A stretch of 64,000 nt of DNA from Candidatus Thiodiazotropha endoloripes (GCF_001708965.1 NZ_LVJW01000003.1:496001-560000); one strand, 5' to 3'. Shown: positions 9,831-17,943, counted from the first letter of the stretch. Translations and numbers: made by a program. The notes: generated by a model from the sequence alone, not told the origin.

Positions 9831-10289
9831 CTAGTGCCAGAGTCCCATTCCTCTGTTCCTGGCCCGGGCTTCATAGGTCTGGTAAACCCGGAGCGTTTGT
9901 GGGTTGAGTGGGTCTTCAATGGATACACGTGCCAGACCGGCTTTCAGCATCTGCAATGCGACATCCGCACCACCATGCCTTACTAATCCGAGTATAACAC
10001 CCTTTGCTGTAAGCTTTTGGTAATCCACTGTGACGATGCCTCCCGCCAGGCGCATGGCCAAATGCCGTTTGGCATTGGCCGTCCAGATTCTGGAGTGCCT
10101 GGGAATCTGAATACCGGCCAGTTTTACCTGTCGATATCGACCATCTGAAGTTTTAATCTGAATCAGTTCGCCGCTTTCGACGCCAGTGACCTGCCCCTGG
10201 ATGGTGGCGGCATGGCTGGATTGACCGATGACACTGATCATCCAGCAGGCACAGATAAGTAAAATCTGAAATAGCTGGGTATGTCTCAT
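9831..10289 (-). CDS. Secreted staphylococcal-nuclease-fold protein lacking catalytic residues
   Basis: A 152-residue exported protein with a signal peptide (residues 1-28, cut after QSSHA) followed by an SNase/thermonuclease-like OB fold: VTGVESGELIQI, QVKLAGIQIPR, AGLARV and ARARNRGMGLWH match the family pattern. Three hallmark features of active nucleases are changed: the DGDT metal site reads ESGEL, the (R)LAGIDAPE motif reads KLAGIQIPR, and the YGR arginine is not evident in TAKGVILG. It is therefore probably a non-catalytic relative that binds a ligand in the periplasm. ATG 10289 is chosen because it gives a clean signal peptide; the frame is open to 10331. Confidence 0.7.
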   Translation of the reverse strand: MRHTQLFQILLICACWMISVIGQSSHAATIQGQVTGVESGELIQIKTSDGRYRQVKLAGIQIPRHSRIWTANAKRHLAMRLAGGIVTVDYQKLTAKGVILGLVRHGGADVALQMLKAGLARVSIEDPLNPQTLRVYQTYEARARNRGMGLWH

Positions 10290-10341
10290 TCGATTGACTC
10301 GTTGTGATGCCAGTGTGACAGCCGTGTGCACTTTGGTGATA

Positions 10342-10418
10342 TGGCGCCCTCGACAGGAGTCGAACCTGTGACCTATCGCTTAGGAGGCGATTGCTCTATC
10401 CTGCTGAGCTACGAGGGC
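10342..10418 (-). tRNA. tRNA-Arg (anticodon CCT)
   Basis: The minus strand folds into a full cloverleaf: acceptor GCCCTCG/CGAGGGC, D arm GCTC/GAGC, anticodon arm ATCGC-CTCCTAA-GCGAT giving anticodon CCT, T arm ACAGG-TTCGACT-CCTGT, and an encoded CCA tail (10342-10344). It reads AGG codons, a rare-codon tRNA and a frequent integration site. No integrase or duplicated 3' end is visible nearby. Confidence 0.96.
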
Positions 10419-10702
10419 AGACGCTGTTGATATCGGGATGCAAAATGGTACGCTGTTTTGCCAGTTTTTTAAACTGGAAAACCATAGACCGAAATATCCT
10501 TCTGATTGTTGGTGACTGAAATTTTACCAGGTTGATCGTCACCTCTCGTGCAGAGGTTATCCATACCAAGATTGAGGGTGGATTCTGATAAATTTCCGTT
10601 AAAATTGAATCCAAACCGGAAAACAATACGTATAAAACTGATAGCACTGATGGTCGTTCCAGCGGTCTATTGGATAAAGTAATAAGAAAGCGGTGATTTA
10701 AC

Positions 10703-11668
10703 ATGTTAGATACAGTCCATCTACTCAATCCTACGACCTTTCCGAATATTCAGCGGGAGAGGCTGGAGACCCTGCAGGTCAATCTGGGCTTTCTCTGCAA
10801 CCTCTCCTGTTTGCATTGTCATGTCAATGCGGGGCCCAAGCGTACCGAGATGATGAGTCGTGAGACGGTGGATGACGTACTCAGGTTTCTACGCAATCAG
10901 GGACTGAAACATCTCGACCTGACCGGCGGTGCTCCGGAGATGAATCCCCACTTCCGTTATCTGGTAGAGCAGGCGCGGGCAATGGATCTGCATGTAATCG
11001 ACCGGAGTAATCTGGTGATCATGCAGGAGGAGGGGTATTTGGATCTACCCGAATTTCTCGCAGATCACCAGGTTGAAGTGGTAGCCTCTCTGCCCTGTTA
11101 CCTGGAAGAGAATGTGGATCAACAGCGGGGCAAAGGGAGTTATACCCAAAGTATCAAGTCGCTAAAAAAACTCAATAGCCTGGGCTATGGCCTGAGTGAC
11201 AGCAAGCTGACCCTGAACCTGGTCTACAATCCCCAGGGACCTTCTCTGCCTCCCCCGCAAGGACCACTGCAGGCGGATTACCAACGGGAGCTGGAACAAC
11301 GCTTTGGAGTCCATTTCAATCAACTCTTCACCATCACCAATATGCCGATCCAGCGATTCGGCAGCCTGCTGCAATCGAAAGGACAGTTCGGTGAATATAT
11401 GACACTGCTGCGAGGTGCCTACCAGGCCGACAACCTGCAGAGCGTGATGTGCCGAACCCTGTTGAGTGTCGATTGGCAGGGTTATCTCTACGACTGCGAC
11501 TTCAATCAGATGCTGAAGATCCATCTGAAGACTGACACATCGTTCAAACCCCACTTGCGCGATCTGTTTGATTTGGATCTCAATGGCTTTGATATCCAGG
11601 TGGCAGAGCATTGCTATGGTTGTACTGCCGGGCAGGGAAGCAGTTGTGGAGGTGCATTGGAGGATTGA
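10703..11668 (+). CDS. arsS: Radical SAM protein of the arsenosugar type (ArsS-like, C-terminal DUF3641)
   Basis: A 321-residue radical SAM enzyme. The cluster motif is Cys32-x3-Cys36-x2-Cys39 in FLCNLSCLHCHVNAGP, followed by the SAM-contact motif LTGGAPEMNPHF. The C-terminal extension ends with Cys304, Cys307 and Cys315 (CYGCTAGQGSSCGGALED), the pattern of the DUF3641/ArsS family. In cyanobacteria ArsS adds a deoxyadenosyl group to dimethylarsenite on the way to arsenosugars; assigning that substrate here is by family only. Two glycosyltransferases typical of the same gene set follow at 43 and 6 bp, so the three probably form an operon. No arsM methyltransferase is in the window. Confidence 0.88.
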   Translation: MLDTVHLLNPTTFPNIQRERLETLQVNLGFLCNLSCLHCHVNAGPKRTEMMSRETVDDVLRFLRNQGLKHLDLTGGAPEMNPHFRYLVEQARAMDLHVIDRSNLVIMQEEGYLDLPEFLADHQVEVVASLPCYLEENVDQQRGKGSYTQSIKSLKKLNSLGYGLSDSKLTLNLVYNPQGPSLPPPQGPLQADYQRELEQRFGVHFNQLFTITNMPIQRFGSLLQSKGQFGEYMTLLRGAYQADNLQSVMCRTLLSVDWQGYLYDCDFNQMLKIHLKTDTSFKPHLRDLFDLDLNGFDIQVAEHCYGCTAGQGSSCGGALED

Positions 11669-11711
11669 CAGAATCAGGCTGAGTTGAGGATTGAAGGAGA
11701 ATAGAGCAGCC

Positions 11712-12401
11712 GTGTCAGCGCAACTGAGCATAGTGATTCCCTGCCTGAATGAGGGAGAGATGCTGATCGATCTGCTGCAGGCGCTGCAGTATCTGCGTCA
11801 ACAGGGACATGAACTGATTCTGGTCGATGGGGGAAGTGAGCCTGCGCCGGATCAATCCCTGCAAGCCTGGGTCGACCACCTGCTGGTGACAGAACCTGGT
11901 CGCGCACAGCAGATGAATCACGGCGCATCGGTTGCGGCGGGGGAGCTGCTCTGGTTTCTTCATGCCGACACACGGCTCACTCCGGGTTCAGAGCAGCCGA
12001 TGCTCGTACCGCCGGTCGATGAGTCACTGTGGGGACGATTCGATATCCGCCTCAGTGGCAGCCATCTCCTTCTTCGCGTGGTTGAACGGATGATGAACTG
12101 GCGATCGAGGATCACCGGGATCGCAACCGGTGATCAGGGGATCTTTGTCCATCGGGCACTCTTCCAAAAGATTGGTGGATTCCCACAGCAACCGTTGATG
12201 GAGGATGTGGAGATCAGCAAACGCTTGAAACGGCATGCGCCACCCCGCTGTCTGTATCAACAGCTGACAACCTCGAGCCGTCGCTGGGAGTCTGCTGGAA
12301 TCCTACCGACAATCCTCTTGATGTGGGGGTTGCGTCTTGCCTATTGGCTGGGTGTCACGCCACAACGGTTGGCGGATTATTACCGTAATCACAGGCACTG
12401 A
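11712..12401 (+). CDS. Family 2 glycosyltransferase, arsenosugar-set type (TIGR04283-like)
   Basis: A 229-residue GT-A fold glycosyltransferase. It opens with LSIVIPCLNEGEMLIDLLQA and ELILVDGGS, then has the metal-site region LWFLHADTRL and FPQQPLMEDVEISKRLKRH. This short form without membrane segments is the one found beside ArsS-type radical SAM genes. I start it at GTG 11712, which has GGAGA at 11696-11700; the frame also has a TTG at 11691. The next gene starts 6 bp after the stop. Its donor and acceptor sugars are unknown; by context it would help build a glycosylated arsenical or a related metabolite. Confidence 0.85.
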   Translation: MSAQLSIVIPCLNEGEMLIDLLQALQYLRQQGHELILVDGGSEPAPDQSLQAWVDHLLVTEPGRAQQMNHGASVAAGELLWFLHADTRLTPGSEQPMLVPPVDESLWGRFDIRLSGSHLLLRVVERMMNWRSRITGIATGDQGIFVHRALFQKIGGFPQQPLMEDVEISKRLKRHAPPRCLYQQLTTSSRRWESAGILPTILLMWGLRLAYWLGVTPQRLADYYRNHRH

Positions 12402-12407
12402 TCGCCG

Positions 12408-13031
12408 ATGACAAAGCCATCGAGAGCCGTGCTCATCTTCTCCAAGCTTCCTGAAACGGGTAAGGTGAAAACCCGTTTGATACCGGCACTGGGTGCCGAG
12501 CGGGCAGCCAATCTCTATCGTCGACTGCTGGATCGACAACTTGCCTGGTTGACGGCTGAGACGGATTACTCAATCCAGCTATGGCTTACCCCCTCCACCA
12601 ACCATCCTCATATTCAACAGTGGGTCAACACCCCTGGCCTGAGTCTCTTCCTCCAGCAGGGTGAGGATCTGGGTGAACGCATGATGCATGCCGCCCAGAG
12701 CGCTTTGCACAGCTATCAGCAGATCGTCCTGATGGGGGTCGATTGTCCGGCATTGACTCCGGCCCACCTGCAGCAGGCCTTTACCTGGTTGGAGTCACAT
12801 GATGGGGTTTTGGCTCCAGCTCAGGATGGGGGATATGTGCTGTTGGGGTTGAAATCGACACCCCCACCTCTGTTCAAAGGCCATTACTGGGGTGAGTCCG
12901 ACGTGGCTGAAACCACCCGGGATTCGATGCGACAGCTGGGGTGGCGTTGGCGTGAATTGCCATTGCTCTGGGACCTCGATCGAGCTGAAGATCTGTGGCA
13001 ACTCGAAACGCTGGGTATTCCACTGGACTGA
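12408..13031 (+). CDS. DUF2064 glycosyltransferase, arsenosugar-set type (TIGR04282-like)
   Basis: A 207-residue protein of the nucleotidyltransferase-like DUF2064 family, the regular partner of the preceding glycosyltransferase. Visible motifs are VLIFSKLPETGKVKTRLIPA (residues 9-28; the GKVKTRL part resembles nucleotide-binding segments of pyrophosphorylases), VLMGVDCPALTPAHLQQA and LAPAQDGGYVLLGL. Length is normal. It is third of the arsS-GT-GT unit and ends that operon, followed by a convergent gene. Function in the pathway is inferred only from repeated association with arsS. Confidence 0.85.
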   Translation: MTKPSRAVLIFSKLPETGKVKTRLIPALGAERAANLYRRLLDRQLAWLTAETDYSIQLWLTPSTNHPHIQQWVNTPGLSLFLQQGEDLGERMMHAAQSALHSYQQIVLMGVDCPALTPAHLQQAFTWLESHDGVLAPAQDGGYVLLGLKSTPPPLFKGHYWGESDVAETTRDSMRQLGWRWRELPLLWDLDRAEDLWQLETLGIPLD

Positions 13032-13057
13032 AAGGCGAGGAAACCTGCTGAGTCGTA

Positions 13058-13597
13058 TCAGTTTACCGTGCGCGAACGATTGATCTGCCAGAGCCCGGCT
13101 ATGGCGATCACCAGCACAATAAAGATCAGTGTCGGCAGATCCAACAGTGGCACGGCGATCGGGCTGGCCATGATGGTTGTTCCCGGGGTGAAGGTCAGGG
13201 TCGTCGTCCAGGCGCCACCATCGGAGGCCAGTGCGGTGTAGGGGACCAGGGTTGTCAGTGTGGCGACACCGTTGTTGCCGGCAATGTTCAAATCACCGGC
13301 GAAATTGGGTGTGTTGATGAAGATTACATTGGTCCAGTCTGCCAGCAGGAAGGTTTGTGAACCACCTGGGGTGGCGCCGCCGGTGATGGTCACAGAGCCG
13401 GAAACCAGGTTCCCCAGGGGCAGCGGATTACCATCAGCGACTACCGTATCATCCCAGGTGAAATAACCGCTCCCGGTTTCACCACCGGAGCCGGTGAGAG
13501 TGAACCTGTGCCTCAGCTCAATGGCAAAGGCATCGGATATGATCAGCAGAAGGGCGAAAAGAGTGAGCAGGCGGTAGAGATTGTGTTTTGTCATCAT
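13058..13597 (-). CDS. Secreted protein with C-terminal membrane-anchor/sorting-like tail
   Basis: A 179-residue product I cannot name. It has a signal peptide (residues 1-24, ending SDAFA), a beta-rich middle with ELRHRFTLTGSGGETGSGYF and a strongly hydrophobic C-terminal helix preceded by VPLLDLPTL and followed by QINRSRTVN. Signal peptide, beta sandwich, hydrophobic helix and basic tail is the shape of IPTL/PEP-CTERM-type sorting substrates, although the exact tag is non-standard. The first of two adjacent ATGs (13597) is used. It faces the arsS operon tail to tail and is followed upstream by the flgN end of the flagellar block. Confidence 0.7.
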   Translation of the reverse strand: MMTKHNLYRLLTLFALLLIISDAFAIELRHRFTLTGSGGETGSGYFTWDDTVVADGNPLPLGNLVSGSVTITGGATPGGSQTFLLADWTNVIFINTPNFAGDLNIAGNNGVATLTTLVPYTALASDGGAWTTTLTFTPGTTIMASPIAVPLLDLPTLIFIVLVIAIAGLWQINRSRTVN

Positions 13598-13723
13598 CAC
13601 TGTTCAATCACTTGATGTGAAACGGCCACGAGCGGGCAGACCGTCCTATCATTCCCTGGTGACATCCATAAAAACTTACTAATAGAGTGTACTTTATACG
13701 CCGCACCAGGCGAGTGCAATATT

Positions 13724-14206
13724 TTAGGCCTTTCCCAGGGATTTGGAGCTGCTGGTCGGCCTGGATTCTCCTCCTGGGCCATAGGTCTTGTCGCTGTTTG
13801 CAAATCCTCTCAGAACATCCAGGGCGTGGGCAACCTGATGCTGGTTGAGCTGTACGGCTCCGCCGTTGATCTCATTCTGCTTCTGGCACGCCTCAAGCAG
13901 GGATGTGAACTTATTCCACTGCTCCTGCAGCTGCGCATTGTCCGGAGATTGCTGAATGAACGCCTCTGTTCCTTTACGGTCCGGGGTAAAACCCAGGGAA
14001 GCGAGCAGTTGGTTGTGCTGTATGGCGCTCTGTTCAATCTGCTGCAGCTGCTGTTGCTTTTGTGCCAGCAGCTCTTCCAGCTTTTTTGAAGGCGGGGATT
14101 TCAGCAGTTCAAACTCCTGGCGCAGCAGGTTGAGCAGCTGCTGAGTAAGTTCCGTTTCTGTCTGTACGATTCTGACGAAGCTCATCTGCTGTTGTGGATT
14201 GATCAT
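13724..14206 (-). CDS. flgN: Flagellar export chaperone FlgN
   Basis: A 160-residue, almost wholly helical protein with long Gln-rich coiled coil (KKLEELLAQKQQQLQQIEQS, about 41-60), the FlgN family shape. FlgN holds the hook-filament junction proteins FlgK and FlgL in an export-ready state at the flagellar secretion gate. It is the last gene of the flgA-flgM-flgN unit, 18 bp after flgM, which is the standard order. The C-terminal 20 residues (Pro/Ser-rich) look disordered. Confidence 0.9.
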   Translation of the reverse strand: MINPQQQMSFVRIVQTETELTQQLLNLLRQEFELLKSPPSKKLEELLAQKQQQLQQIEQSAIQHNQLLASLGFTPDRKGTEAFIQQSPDNAQLQEQWNKFTSLLEACQKQNEINGGAVQLNQHQVAHALDVLRGFANSDKTYGPGGESRPTSSSKSLGKA

Positions 14207-14224
14207 GATCAGTGTGAGTAGGCC

Positions 14225-14539
14225 TTAGTGCAGTGAAAGTTCCATGGCCAACATTTTGTCGGCACAGGTCTGGGGGTCGATGGTAAAGCTGCCATTGGCC
14301 AGTGCCTGCTGCACGGCTTCAACTTTCTGCGCATCGACAATCGGCATATTGGCAATGCGTCCTTCGAGCTCCTGAAGTTTGCCCGCGTCTCCAGTGATAT
14401 TGAGGCTGTCGCCTCCTCCTGTGGTAGAAGTAGCAGTAGCCCCTTTGCCACCTTGCGCCTTGCCGCTGCCTTTTGCTTTGCCACTTTTTCCCGTACCTTT
14501 CAGACTACGGCTTGAAAGACTGTTGATTTGAATGGGCAT
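14225..14539 (-). CDS. flgM: Anti-sigma-28 factor FlgM
   Basis: A 104-residue protein with a disordered Gly/Lys/Ser-rich N-terminal half (important for export through the hook) and the conserved C-terminal sigma-28-binding helices: VDAQKVEAVQQALANGSF and DKMLAMELSLH. It blocks FliA until the hook is finished, then leaves the cell through the export channel. The start has GAGG 7 bases upstream. Glycine and lysine richness in residues 14-45 is higher than in most FlgM proteins. It would gate the sigma-28 sites found here before cheV and fliC. Confidence 0.92.
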   Translation of the reverse strand: MPIQINSLSSRSLKGTGKSGKAKGSGKAQGGKGATATSTTGGGDSLNITGDAGKLQELEGRIANMPIVDAQKVEAVQQALANGSFTIDPQTCADKMLAMELSLH

Positions 14540-14642
14540 CGCGATACCTCAGTTACCTGGATCTGGACTATTCTGCCATGGGCAGTGATTATTCCAATCA
14601 TGATTTCAGTTTTTTTACATCTTGATATGTGGATTGTATACC

Positions 14643-15356
14643 TCAGTCGACCATCACCAAACCTTTTGATACCACTCTTGCCTCTACCTTTTTTTTCGAT
14701 TTGGTGTTCATGACCGTTATCAGATCCCCCGGGTTACCCTGCTTCATGGCCTTGCCCTGCATCCGTACCTGGATGCCTCCGGCACCGGCCACAATGGTAA
14801 CCGGGTCGCCGCGTTTGACCGTTTTTCTCACCACCAGCATGGATGGTGTGACCACCTGGCCGCGGCGAATGGTGCGCTTCGAAGTCTGACCTGCAACTTC
14901 TTCGGTGGTCTCGAAATAGCCTCTCAGCAGATGACTGGTATCTGAGACTTTGATCTTCAGATCCTCGTTGGTGATCGCCTGTCCCCGGGGCAGGTCGCGA
15001 ACCGCAACCACCACCGGTGCCTCGATCGAGACATTGGCAGAGATGTAGATCGACCAGGGGCTGGGTGTCTGACAGCGTACTCCTACGGTTGTACGGCCGA
15101 GTTTGACCCCGCCCGGTGGACTGTATGCCTCCAGCGGCGCTTCACAACGGGCCAGTTTGAGGCGGTGGTCCAATGGGGTGACTTTCACTGTCGCCCCCGC
15201 CGTATCCTGGACCAGCGTCGTCTCCAGGTAATTTTTAGCAGCCTCGGCAATCGCCTGGTGGGCGTGGTGTTCGCTGTTCAGTGGCTGGCCCGATAAACTG
15301 CCGGATAGCAGCAGTCCCAGTAGCAGCGTACAGCCAAGCGTGAAAGGGTTGATCAT
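14643..15356 (-). CDS. flgA: Flagellar P-ring assembly chaperone FlgA
   Basis: A 237-residue periplasmic chaperone for FlgI, the P-ring protein. It has a signal peptide (LGCTLLLGLLLSGSLSGQPL), a middle domain with LKLARCEAPLEAYSPP, and the C-terminal SAF domain with VRDLPRGQAITNEDLKIK and KRTIRRGQVVTPSML. ATG 15356 has TTGGAGAA just upstream and is preferred over the longer frame to 15392. It heads flgA-flgM-flgN and is divergent from cheV; a near-consensus sigma-54 site sits at 15387-15404. Confidence 0.94.
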   Translation of the reverse strand: MINPFTLGCTLLLGLLLSGSLSGQPLNSEHHAHQAIAEAAKNYLETTLVQDTAGATVKVTPLDHRLKLARCEAPLEAYSPPGGVKLGRTTVGVRCQTPSPWSIYISANVSIEAPVVVAVRDLPRGQAITNEDLKIKVSDTSHLLRGYFETTEEVAGQTSKRTIRRGQVVTPSMLVVRKTVKRGDPVTIVAGAGGIQVRMQGKAMKQGNPGDLITVMNTKSKKKVEARVVSKGLVMVD

Positions 15357-15386
15357 TCGGATTCTCCAAGCTGTTCCATTGTAATA

Positions 15387-15404
15387 ATGCAAACAATGTG
15401 CCGA
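15387..15404 (-). promoter_or_regulatory. Sigma-54 promoter for flgAMN
   Basis: The minus strand reads TCGGCACATTGTTTGCAT: the GG and GC elements are separated by exactly 10 bases and GGCAC and TTGC match the consensus. It lies 31 bases upstream of the flgA start. FlrC/FleQ-type activation would be expected, but no activator gene is in the window. Confidence 0.75.
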
Positions 15405-15428
15405 AAAAGTCGGCTGTTGAAGTGGGCC

Positions 15429-15455
15429 TAAAGGTCAACGCTGACACGCCGCCAT
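15429..15455 (+). promoter_or_regulatory. Sigma-28 promoter for cheV
   Basis: TAAAGGTC, an 11-base spacer, then GCCGCCAT. This matches the sigma-28 consensus TAAAGTTT-N11-GCCGATAA in 7 of 8 bases at -35, with exact spacing and the GCCG core at -10. It sits 49 bases before the cheV start. Confidence 0.7.
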
Positions 15456-15503
15456 ACTTATTACTGTATTTCAGCAAAATCTGCATATTTAAGGTGGCAA
15501 ACC

Positions 15504-16421
15504 ATGGCGTCAATGTTAGACAGTGTTGACCAAAGGACAAAACTGGCCGGACAAAATCGTCTTGAGCTCTTGCTGTTTCGTCTTGCGGGGCGTCAGGTTT
15601 TTGGCATTAATGTGTTCAAAGTGAAGGAGGTTGTGCAGTGTCCTCCTCTGACGGCATTGCCGAGTGCCCATGAGAATATCCGTGGTGTGGCCTCGCTGAG
15701 GGGGAATAACATCCCGGTGATGGACCTGTGTCATGCCATTGGCGGACCCAAAATGGGTAATGCCACCGACTATTTCATCATCATCACGGAATACAATCGT
15801 CGTCTGCTGGCATTTCTGGTGGGCAGTGTGGAGCGTATCGTCAACACCCATTGGGAAGATATACTGCCGCCACCGCAGGGGGTGGGCCGCAACAGCTATA
15901 TGACAGCGGTTACCGAGATTGAGGGGACCCTGGTTGAGATCATCGATGTTGAGAAGGTGCTGAGTGAGGTGCTGGGTATCGATGAAGAGATCACCATACC
16001 GATCGATACCGAAGGGGCTGATCTTGAGGCCTACAAGGTACTGGTGGTGGATGACTCCATGGTGGCCCGCAATCAGATCAAAAAGGTGCTTGAAGAGATC
16101 GGACTTGAAACCATTCTGGCGAAGGATGGCAGAGACGCCCTGACGCACCTTGAGGCCTGGTCGGAAGAGGGTAAGGTGAGTGATTGGCTGGCCATGGTCA
16201 TCTCGGATATCGAAATGCCGAAAATGGATGGGTACTCCCTGGTGAGCGCCATTCGTGATAATCCCAAGCTTTCCGATCTGTATGTAATCCTTCACTCTTC
16301 ACTGAGTGGTGTGTTTAATGAGAGTATGGTGAAGAAGGTAGGAGCGAATCAGTTTCTTGCCAAGTTCATGCCCGATGAGCTGGTTGGTACCGTAACCAAA
16401 CGAATGAAAGAAATTTCTTAA
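15504..16421 (+). CDS. cheV: Chemotaxis coupling/response protein CheV
   Basis: A 305-residue fusion of a CheW-like scaffold domain (about residues 20-160; VFGINVFKVKEVV, GVASLRGNNIPVMDL) and a response-regulator receiver domain (about 175-300; VLVVDDSMVARNQIKKVLEE, phospho-acceptor Asp in MVISDIEMPKMDGYS near residue 235, then HSSLSG and the conserved Lys in LAKF). CheV links receptors to CheA and is tuned by phosphorylation. Its place directly before cheR and opposite flgA is common in gammaproteobacteria. Confidence 0.95.
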   Translation: MASMLDSVDQRTKLAGQNRLELLLFRLAGRQVFGINVFKVKEVVQCPPLTALPSAHENIRGVASLRGNNIPVMDLCHAIGGPKMGNATDYFIIITEYNRRLLAFLVGSVERIVNTHWEDILPPPQGVGRNSYMTAVTEIEGTLVEIIDVEKVLSEVLGIDEEITIPIDTEGADLEAYKVLVVDDSMVARNQIKKVLEEIGLETILAKDGRDALTHLEAWSEEGKVSDWLAMVISDIEMPKMDGYSLVSAIRDNPKLSDLYVILHSSLSGVFNESMVKKVGANQFLAKFMPDELVGTVTKRMKEIS

Positions 16422-16458
16422 AAATTAAATATCTAGGCGTAAAATAAAAATTTCTATC

Positions 16459-17292
16459 ATGTACAATCGAAACGCGGCCATTTCGTCTGCTGACTATGAT
16501 GCATTTAAGGATTTTCTCCAGCAGGCCTGCGGTATTCTGCTGGGAAACGGCAAGGAGTACCTGGTCTCGAGTCGTTTGAGCAGTGTCATGAAAGAGGCTG
16601 GTATTGCCTCCCTTGGTGAACTGCTGAAGCAGATCAAATCCCCCATACACTCACGCCTGAAGGTAAAGGTCATCGATGCCATGACCACCAATGAGACCTT
16701 CTGGTTTCGCGATATCGGACACTATATCCTGCTCAAGGAGACCATCCTGCCGGATCTTAATCAGCAGATGGGCGGCTCCATCCGAATCTGGTCCGCCGCC
16801 TGTTCCAGTGGCCAGGAACCCTACAACATCAGCATGATTGCCGATGAGTACCAGGCTGCAAAGGGGCGGGGCCGACAGGTTCAGATTCAAGCCACCGACA
16901 TCTCCAGCAAGATCCTCGATGAAGCCCGGGCGGGTGTCTATTGCGGTCTTGCGGTTGAACGGGGATTGACCCAGGAACAGCGGCAGCGCTTTTTCAATCC
17001 GAAAGGGGATTGCCTGGAAGTGAAGCCGGAGATCAAGCGGCGGGTCAGTTTCAAGCCGATGAATCTGGCCGACAGCTTCCACACCATGGGTCGCTTTGAT
17101 GTGATCTTCTGCCGTAACGTACTGATCTATTTCTCAAACGATCTGAAAAAAGACATCGTTGAGCGGATGGCGGATATCCTCAATCCCGGTGGTTATCTGT
17201 TTCTCGGTTCCACCGAATCGATCAATCAACTGACCAATCGTTTCGAGATGAAAGTGGGGCATGGGGGCATCTCCTACCGACTGAAAGGGTAG
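16459..17292 (+). CDS. cheR: Chemotaxis protein methyltransferase CheR
   Basis: A 277-residue SAM-dependent enzyme that methylates glutamates of chemoreceptors during adaptation. It has the helical N-terminal domain (FLQQACGILLGNGKEYLVSS), TNETFWFRD, the SAM-binding IRIWSAACSSGQEPYNISM near residues 110-127, QATDISSKILDEARAGVY and FDVIFCRNVLIYF near 213-225. Length and motif order are standard. It lies 37 bp after cheV and is probably co-transcribed from the sigma-28 site before cheV. Confidence 0.95.
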   Translation: MYNRNAAISSADYDAFKDFLQQACGILLGNGKEYLVSSRLSSVMKEAGIASLGELLKQIKSPIHSRLKVKVIDAMTTNETFWFRDIGHYILLKETILPDLNQQMGGSIRIWSAACSSGQEPYNISMIADEYQAAKGRGRQVQIQATDISSKILDEARAGVYCGLAVERGLTQEQRQRFFNPKGDCLEVKPEIKRRVSFKPMNLADSFHTMGRFDVIFCRNVLIYFSNDLKKDIVERMADILNPGGYLFLGSTESINQLTNRFEMKVGHGGISYRLKG

Positions 17293-17384
17293 TCTCAACA
17301 GGCCTAAGGCTATCGTCGTCTTTGGCAGGCCCCTTCCTGTCAATCTCAAGCCAGGCGTTTTCATCCTGTCCGGATCATCAAGCC

Positions 17385-17403
17385 AACGGCAAAGCTTGCC
17401 GTT
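17385..17403. repeat. Hairpin between cheR and flgB
   Basis: AACGGCAA-AGC-TTGCCGTT is a perfect 8-bp stem with a 3-base loop, about 90 bases past the cheR stop; GCTTGCCGTT recurs about 20 bases downstream. No T-run follows, so it may be a weak terminator that separates the cheVR unit from the flgB promoter. Confidence 0.4.
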
Positions 17404-17496
17404 CTGCGGCAGTCGCTTGCCGTTGCACAGGTCGGTAGGCTGCACGCACACTCATTCAATACAGCAATCACCTGCTTTTTCAGCCGTTTAAAGTGA

Positions 17497-17514
17497 TTGG
17501 CATGCTCCCTGCTA
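17497..17514 (+). promoter_or_regulatory. Sigma-54 promoter for flgBCDE
   Basis: TTGGCATGCTCCCTGCTA fits the sigma-54 pattern, with GG and GC exactly 10 bases apart and TTGGCA matching fully. It lies 37 bases upstream of the flgB start and is the natural promoter of the rod and hook genes. Confidence 0.75.
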
Positions 17515-17551
17515 CTTGCTCTGTGAGTAATTTCATCCAGTGGAGCATCTG

Positions 17552-17941
17552 ATGGACTTCGACAACCTCTTCGGCATACATGAGCGGGCCCTGGTTCTGC
17601 GCTCCCAGAGAGCGGAGATTCTTTCCGCCAATCTGGCCAATGCCGACACTCCGAATTACAAGGCGAGGGATATCGATTTCAAAGCGATGTTGCAACAGCA
17701 GATGGGCGATGGCATGCGCATGGCAACCACCAACAGCGGTCATATCCAGGCGGAATCAGGAACCGTGCCACCGGCACAGCTGCTCTATCGGGTGCCCAGT
17801 CAGCCTTCACTGGATGGCAACACGGTGGATAGTGAGCGTGAGCATGCGGCCTTCGGTACCAATGCCATCGAATATCAGACCAGTCTCAATTTCGTCAACA
17901 GCAAGATCAGTGGTCTTCGCAAAGCGCTGAAGGGTGAATAG
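17552..17941 (+). CDS. flgB: Flagellar proximal rod protein FlgB
   Basis: A 129-residue rod subunit exported by the flagellar secretion system; it forms the part of the rod nearest the MS ring. The N-terminal rod motif is ILSANLANADTPNYKARDIDF (here in residues 24-44) and the C-terminal helix has FVNSKISGLRKALKG, both typical. Start ATG 17552 follows GTGGAGCATCTG, which gives a GGAG at -6; a GTG four codons upstream is less likely. The next gene, flgC, starts 2 bp after the stop. Confidence 0.95.
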   Translation: MDFDNLFGIHERALVLRSQRAEILSANLANADTPNYKARDIDFKAMLQQQMGDGMRMATTNSGHIQAESGTVPPAQLLYRVPSQPSLDGNTVDSEREHAAFGTNAIEYQTSLNFVNSKISGLRKALKGE

Positions 17942-17943
17942 TC

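Noticed and set aside
10342-10418. tRNA-Arg as an integration site for a genomic island
   Set aside because: No integrase gene and no duplicated tRNA 3' end is visible on either side in the window.
13597-13803. 68-codon minus-strand frame between the anchor-tailed protein and flgN
   Set aside because: It overlaps the end of flgN in another frame and has a low-complexity translation; no start signal.
14540-14642. Possible separate flagellar promoter for flgM
   Set aside because: Neither a sigma-28 site with correct spacing nor a convincing sigma-54 site is present; TTGGAATAATCACTGCC has the right GG-GC distance but a poor match elsewhere.
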